Of a stretch of DNA of 64,000 nt, positions 59,492 to 64,000 are shown one piece after another. Below the pieces are notes generated by a model. It searched no databases, was not told the origin of the DNA, and saw nothing but the letters and a program-made list of their open reading frames with translations. The position numbers and the translations under genes were made by a program. Position 1 is the stretch's first letter. Every line of letters starts with the position of its first letter. This DNA is from Litoditis marina (lineage: Eukaryota; Nematoda; Chromadorea; Rhabditida; Rhabditidae). The stretch covers positions 27,327,511 to 27,391,510 of the forward strand of contig OZ038434.1 of NCBI GenBank assembly GCA_964036275.1, in the 5' to 3' direction.

Positions 59492-59547
59492 TTAATTAAT
59501 GATCATCCGGAAATAAGGCACATGTCCAATGAGTCTCGGAACTATAT

Positions 59548-60589
59548 AAGGCGGGGTTAATTAAAAAAATTTGGAAAGTCGCCGAAAACCAGGAAACGTG
59601 CCAAATTTTCTGTATTTTGGTACTTCGTGAAAAATATCGCTGTTTTGTGCCAAATGAGGAGGCCGTGTCGCCCAAAATCACCCGGACACGGTGGTAGTTT
59701 TCTGTCTCTGCAATTGCCACCCGCTTGCAACTATGGAAGATTTGTAACGCCGAAACCATAATTTTGAATATAAAAAACAAACACATTTGTGAGAAACATT
59801 TATTACCACATTGTGACAAACAGACAAACTGATCAAAGTTGAAAACATACACTACAAGAATAACATACATCTGATACATTTCAAACAGATATATTGCTAT
59901 TTAAAAATTTTCCAAACGGAAAAGTAATGATTTCAAATGTGTCAAAAACCTATATTTCAAATGACAACATACAAACAACTACTTGCTTCAAACCTTTTCC
60001 GATAAGAAACACATTATGGAATGTTTCAATAAGAAAAGCAAAGATTTAACATGAATCTGACCCTAAAAACTAATCTAAAATGTTTCAAATCTCTAGATTC
60101 TTAAAACCTTTCTAGACACATTCCAAAAGTTGATGCAATTGAAATATTCCAAAAGCTTTATAGATATTTGAAATGTTCCAAAACAAGAAAATATCAATTT
60201 GACATATTGCAAAACCGATATTACGATTTGGAACATTTCACAACCGTAGTTTTTATTTTCACAGTACGAAACGTGAAAATACTTTAAAATAAAGCGAATT
60301 ACCCGCATTTTAACACTGATAATACTATTTTCCCATCCCAGTGAAGAATAGATTCATTTGCACTGGAGAATGGATTCGCGCGTTTTAAAAAGTGTATACT
60401 AAACGACAAAACTCACAAAACTATCAAACGCAAATCTGCGCGTCTGTTCGAAGTAAATTGGTCTATTGTATGAGAATTCAGACGTTACAAAATATGACCA
60501 CCGGAACATTGAACCAAACAAACAGAAGCGAATCCAGACGACATAGGGGCATGGGGCACTTTGGGACCGGGTCTCGGGAATCCTAGAAC
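59548..60589. other. Spacer with degenerate ATTCCAAAA repeats
   Basis: At 60100-60250 variants of TTGAAATATTCCAAAAG recur about every 30-45 bp (GAAATGTTCCAAAAC, GACATATTGCAAAAC, GAACATTTCACAAC). The rest shows no exon I trust. Confidence 0.45.
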
Positions 60590-62331
60590 CTCCTCCAGTG
60601 TTCTTGTTATTGATTCCGACTCCGACGCTTTCCGAGAACGAACCCGACATGACAGACATCTGGAAAGTTATTTGATGAAAGGAAAAGAGCCAATTAGAGC
60701 TACTTCATACTTTACAATTTCCTTCACACTTATACCGTTTCTCAGATTTTAGAAACAGTTTAACCGTGATAGTTTATAAATAAATTGCATTCGGTACAGG
60801 GCGTTTTCTCAGCTTGAAATATGTTAATGTACGTTGAGAAAAGGAATTTTGACGGCTATCTGGTACTACAAGAATAGTGTACTGTGTGACTACTCAGAAG
60901 AAAATTAAGAAGAAACGTGATTTTCTATTCGAATACAAAAAACAACTCATCCTAAATAAAGAATACAAAACTTATAAAAAGAATACAAAACTTATCAAAG
61001 AGAAAAGGGCCTGTTTTTGTGGCTGAGCAACTTTAGTTAACTACAACTACTAGCTTGCGAAGAGCATTTTTGTTGGTTGCTGCATTGAACCCACCCGTTT
61101 TCAATGAAATCGGAAAATCTATTTCGATATTTCGAACTACCCTTATTTCAACAAAAGTCAAATTTACTAGTGAAAACTTTATTTTCCATTTCACCCAGTT
61201 TTATGGTTTGATTACCCAAACAAAACACCTGATTTTCAATAACTTTTGTGTTGTGGACCACAAAGTCGCCCGCCGTGCGATACTAGTACGGGCAAATCAG
61301 GGGAATTTCGAGGTTCACGAGCTTCTTACACTCAGAATGTTGTGCATCTGCACATTTCAATCATACTTGGGCCAAATTCAAAACAATACTCAATACTTCA
61401 GTTATGATTAACTGAACTACAGGTAGAACACTTCGTTGAAATTTGAAATCGCGCTGACTGATGCTCATTTTGCCCTAATTCTGGAACTTCCGCTCATTTT
61501 TAAAAGCAAAAACTGTTTAAAACGAGAGACGAAGTTTCACTATGTGACATTGAACTGTTTTACCTAAAGAACCCTAAATACTCAAAAGAATACAATTAGT
61601 ATTGAAAACTCACAATATTTCCGAAGCGCCACAATGTGTCGTGGCCATCCATACTTGATCCATCCGAACGACGTCTACCCTTCCTCTCGCCTGTAAAATT
61701 AATAAATATATTATGTATGAGTCATTATTACTACCATCCTAGTAACACTACTTGTTGTGTCTAAACCTGCTTGAAAGAATACGTGCATTTTGTACGAGAA
61801 CGATTTAAATGGAAAAACATGTTACTTTTAATCATTTCGGTGGTTACACATTACATATTTCTGTTCTGGTGTCAGCGATCTCTCCGAACTCAGGGTGAAT
61901 ATCCGTACACAAGAGTCAAATTCCGACAGAAAAAATGCGAATTTCGAGCAAAGATTTTATCTGATTATATAAAAAGTATGACTTTTAGCCCTTAAAGAGC
62001 TTTTTCGTGATACAATCAACTAGTGACGTCATGTACAGTCTGCTCGCTGAAAAAAGTTAGCAACATTTACATTTTGCTGCCGACTTTGGCAACAAACGCT
62101 CGATCCGGCAGCAAAAAAGTATGAATCATGCCTAAAACGACCTGTTTTCGCTAGTTTGGGAAACTCAATTCAATCTTCCCTAATTCTAGGACCAATACTA
62201 GTGAATTTTTGATAAAATCGCGAAATCTACAATGCCGATTAACCAAAAACTTACTCATGATTACTCCAATGAAGTCCAAAACCATCCACTCTTCTGAGTA
62301 ACCCACACTGCCTTCATATTGGCAGTTATAC
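60590..62331 (-). CDS. Three linked exons, possible 5' part of the large gene
   Basis: Exons 62331-62255, 61690-61614 and 60659-60590 chain in phases 1, 0 and 1. They encode YNCQYEGSVGYSEEW and DFIGVIM, then SERKGRRRSDGSSMDGHDTL, then MSVMSGSFSESVGVGINN. The last ends in phase 1, exactly what the exon at 42885 needs, and the disordered charged character continues. If joined, the intron is about 17.7 kb. The donor at 60589 (GTTCTA) is weak, and these could instead belong to a separate gene. No start codon was assigned; the ATG at the start of the third exon is one option. Confidence 0.4.
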
Positions 62332-64000
62332 CTGAAAAACACAACCTGTATGTAGTAAAGTTCCTAACATCAACACCAACGCCTTAAATTTTTACCGAGG
62401 AGAAAACCCTAGTGACGAAAGTGAGAACACGTGAAAACAAAAAACTATTCTAAGACATAATAATACATGTGGTAACGGAGCATTATGAAAATACGCTGTC
62501 GAATAAAATGTTGGACACACCGTTTTTAGGAAAAACGGTTAGATTACACAACACGCCAAATTTTATCGATACAATTCATGCGCGAGCATGGAACTAACGA
62601 AAAAAGCAAGAGACTGATGTATATGACGTTTTACAAACAATAGAAACAAAATAAACACGAAAGAATTACACTTAGAATAACATTTTTAAAAATTTTGAAC
62701 TTTTTAATGATAGCGTGTGACGAAAAATGTAATGCGTAGCCTGCGCGTGTACTTTCTGCATTTTCCTGTGCACGTCTGCAGCCTTTTTTGCAAAATTTTT
62801 AAACCGAGTTATAATGTTATTTTTCTTTTTATCGTTCTTTTAGACGCAATTATTCATATTTATTATTTATTTGACATGACTAAATGTGTTTCTTGAAGGT
62901 TTCGGAATGATTACCCGCATCACTGAGAAGCTGCGACGCGCTCAACCACAAGATGGAGTTCGAGTTTAACAAGGGTGAGTCTTCAATCTATAATTCTCTA
63001 GCTTCGTCACATTATGCAGCTTTTGCTGGTGTTTGCGGACATCTCGTTCTCGTTGTGTGGGTCACAACTTGTCCCGCGGCTCAAAAATGACTCAAACTAG
63101 CCTAAACTTCAGAATAAAGCGGATGCCTAGATTTGTTCCCCCCTAGAAATAGTAGACAACTTCAGAATCGAGTTGGAATCGGAAGAGGAGATAGTAATTT
63201 GCTAATTGTATCGTTAATCTCAGACATTCATTGTTTCTATCAAATGTGTGGCTGTTAAGCAACTTTTTAAGGTGTTAGTTTTTGATTTGAATTCAATAAC
63301 AAACCTTGAGGTTCAAAAAATGTGATTCGCTTTTCAAGCCCTGTTTCTTGATTATTATGGTTGAAAACAGTGGGGACGAGGTGTCACACACGCGGGGGCG
63401 AGTTGTCGCGTAATCTCGTAGCGCTCTAAATATAAGCCGACTTGAGTGCGTTTTTCTTTCAGGTAGCTCACGGGATATGGGAAATTTACTCTAGTGTAGT
63501 AGTAGGAGCGAGTTAACAATATAAGCTATTAGTCTCAATTGGTTGAGTTGAGTACATGCAACATGCTCCATAAGTATAAGTGTCAATCAACTTAGGTCAA
63601 AACATTTGAAATCCCATACCTTAATAAAATTGTTCGATTAGCCACAGAAAATCGAAACGCGGGCTCCTTTTTGATTGAAAACAAGTGATGTTGTCTTTTT
63701 TGATGAATCATTTCTCACGGGTCTAAGTTTAAAACGGACTTATTTTGTCGAATAGTCGAACCTTACCAGTGTATGCTCAGTTCTTCTATTTTTCTGTGAG
63801 GATCGCCTTGGAAACTTGGATAGGGTAGAAAACACTACTCTAATTCATACATACACCAGTTAGGTTGAGGTCGAACTATTCGACCAGAAGGAGTCCTTTT
63901 TATACTTAAATGCGTGAAATTTAATGATTTTGCATCGAAAACAGAAAATTTCCCCCATTTATGGCAGAAAAGTAGCTCGTTTCTCTAGTTTCCATGGCCA
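62332..64000. other. Right end of window, no firm gene
   Basis: ATGGAGTTCGAGTTTAACAAGG at 62953 followed by GTGAGT could be a short first exon on the plus strand, but the good TTTCTTTCAG acceptor at 63463 leads to a stop after ten codons. A MITE lies at 63736-63897. Nothing else was recognised. Confidence 0.4.
63736..63897. mobile_element. Small MITE with imperfect inverted ends
   Basis: GGACTTATTTTGTCGAATAG at the left faces GGTCGAACTATTCGACC and GGAGTCC at the right, giving inverted repeats of about 28 bp with several mismatches. No target duplication could be fixed. Confidence 0.5.

Larger units (their letters stand above)
48983..59547. other. Duplicated mosaic block X'-Y'
   Basis: 48983-52311 copies 33566-37147, and 52310-59547 copies 5650-13987. 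The pieces are joined with AA shared at the seam (CCAAATTTACG). Orientation is kept but order is swapped relative to the sources. The left edge abuts the satellite, sharing AC; the right edge ends at ACTATAT. It contains exon copies of the large gene, one broken and one intact PPxY gene, and three added mobile elements. Confidence 0.9.

Overview
The window looks like nuclear DNA of a Caenorhabditis-type nematode; I cannot name the species. The evidence is nematode Srg-family chemoreceptor genes, a gene with the nematode DB module, small exons with TTTCAG-type 3' splice sites, acceptors lying directly 5' of start codons (as in spliced-leader trans-splicing), and very dense short inverted-repeat elements. 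Exon models were built by hand from splice sites, reading phase and paralog comparison. No alignment or database search was run, so family names rest on recognised motifs.

Layout. 1-5.4 kb: the 3' end of one srg-like receptor gene, then a complete six-exon one. 5.65-7.76 kb: palindromes, a 140-bp tandem repeat and a 152-bp-arm foldback. 9.7-17.9 kb: three small minus-strand genes of a family rich in PPxY-type motifs; two of them have a C-terminal membrane exon. At 14.7-15.6 kb there are two unassigned plus-strand exons. 18.7-19.7 kb: the last two exons of an unassigned minus-strand gene. 22.5-25.6 kb: a second complete srg gene. 26.9-29.0 kb: a secreted DB-module protein on the minus strand. 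30.0-42.9 kb: a 22-exon minus-strand gene with one membrane segment and no recognised domain, possibly continuing to three exons at 60.6-62.3 kb across an intron of about 17.7 kb. That possible intron holds a small plus-strand type II membrane protein gene (44.5-45.6 kb), a 2.2-kb GA-rich satellite and a 10.6-kb duplicated block.

The main structural result is the block at 48,983-59,547. It is a fusion of two stretches that lie apart elsewhere in the window: 33,566-37,147, followed directly by 5,650-13,987, in swapped order and the same orientation. This fits re-insertion of a circle closed between 37,147 and 5,650, or template switching. Comparing the two copies shows occupied and empty sites of several mobile elements. 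One of them landed exactly on the stop codon of a PPxY gene without changing the protein.

The best candidate for something undescribed is the PPxY-repeat membrane protein family. It has the layout expected of ligands or adaptors for WW-domain proteins at a membrane. This is an inference from motif and layout only.
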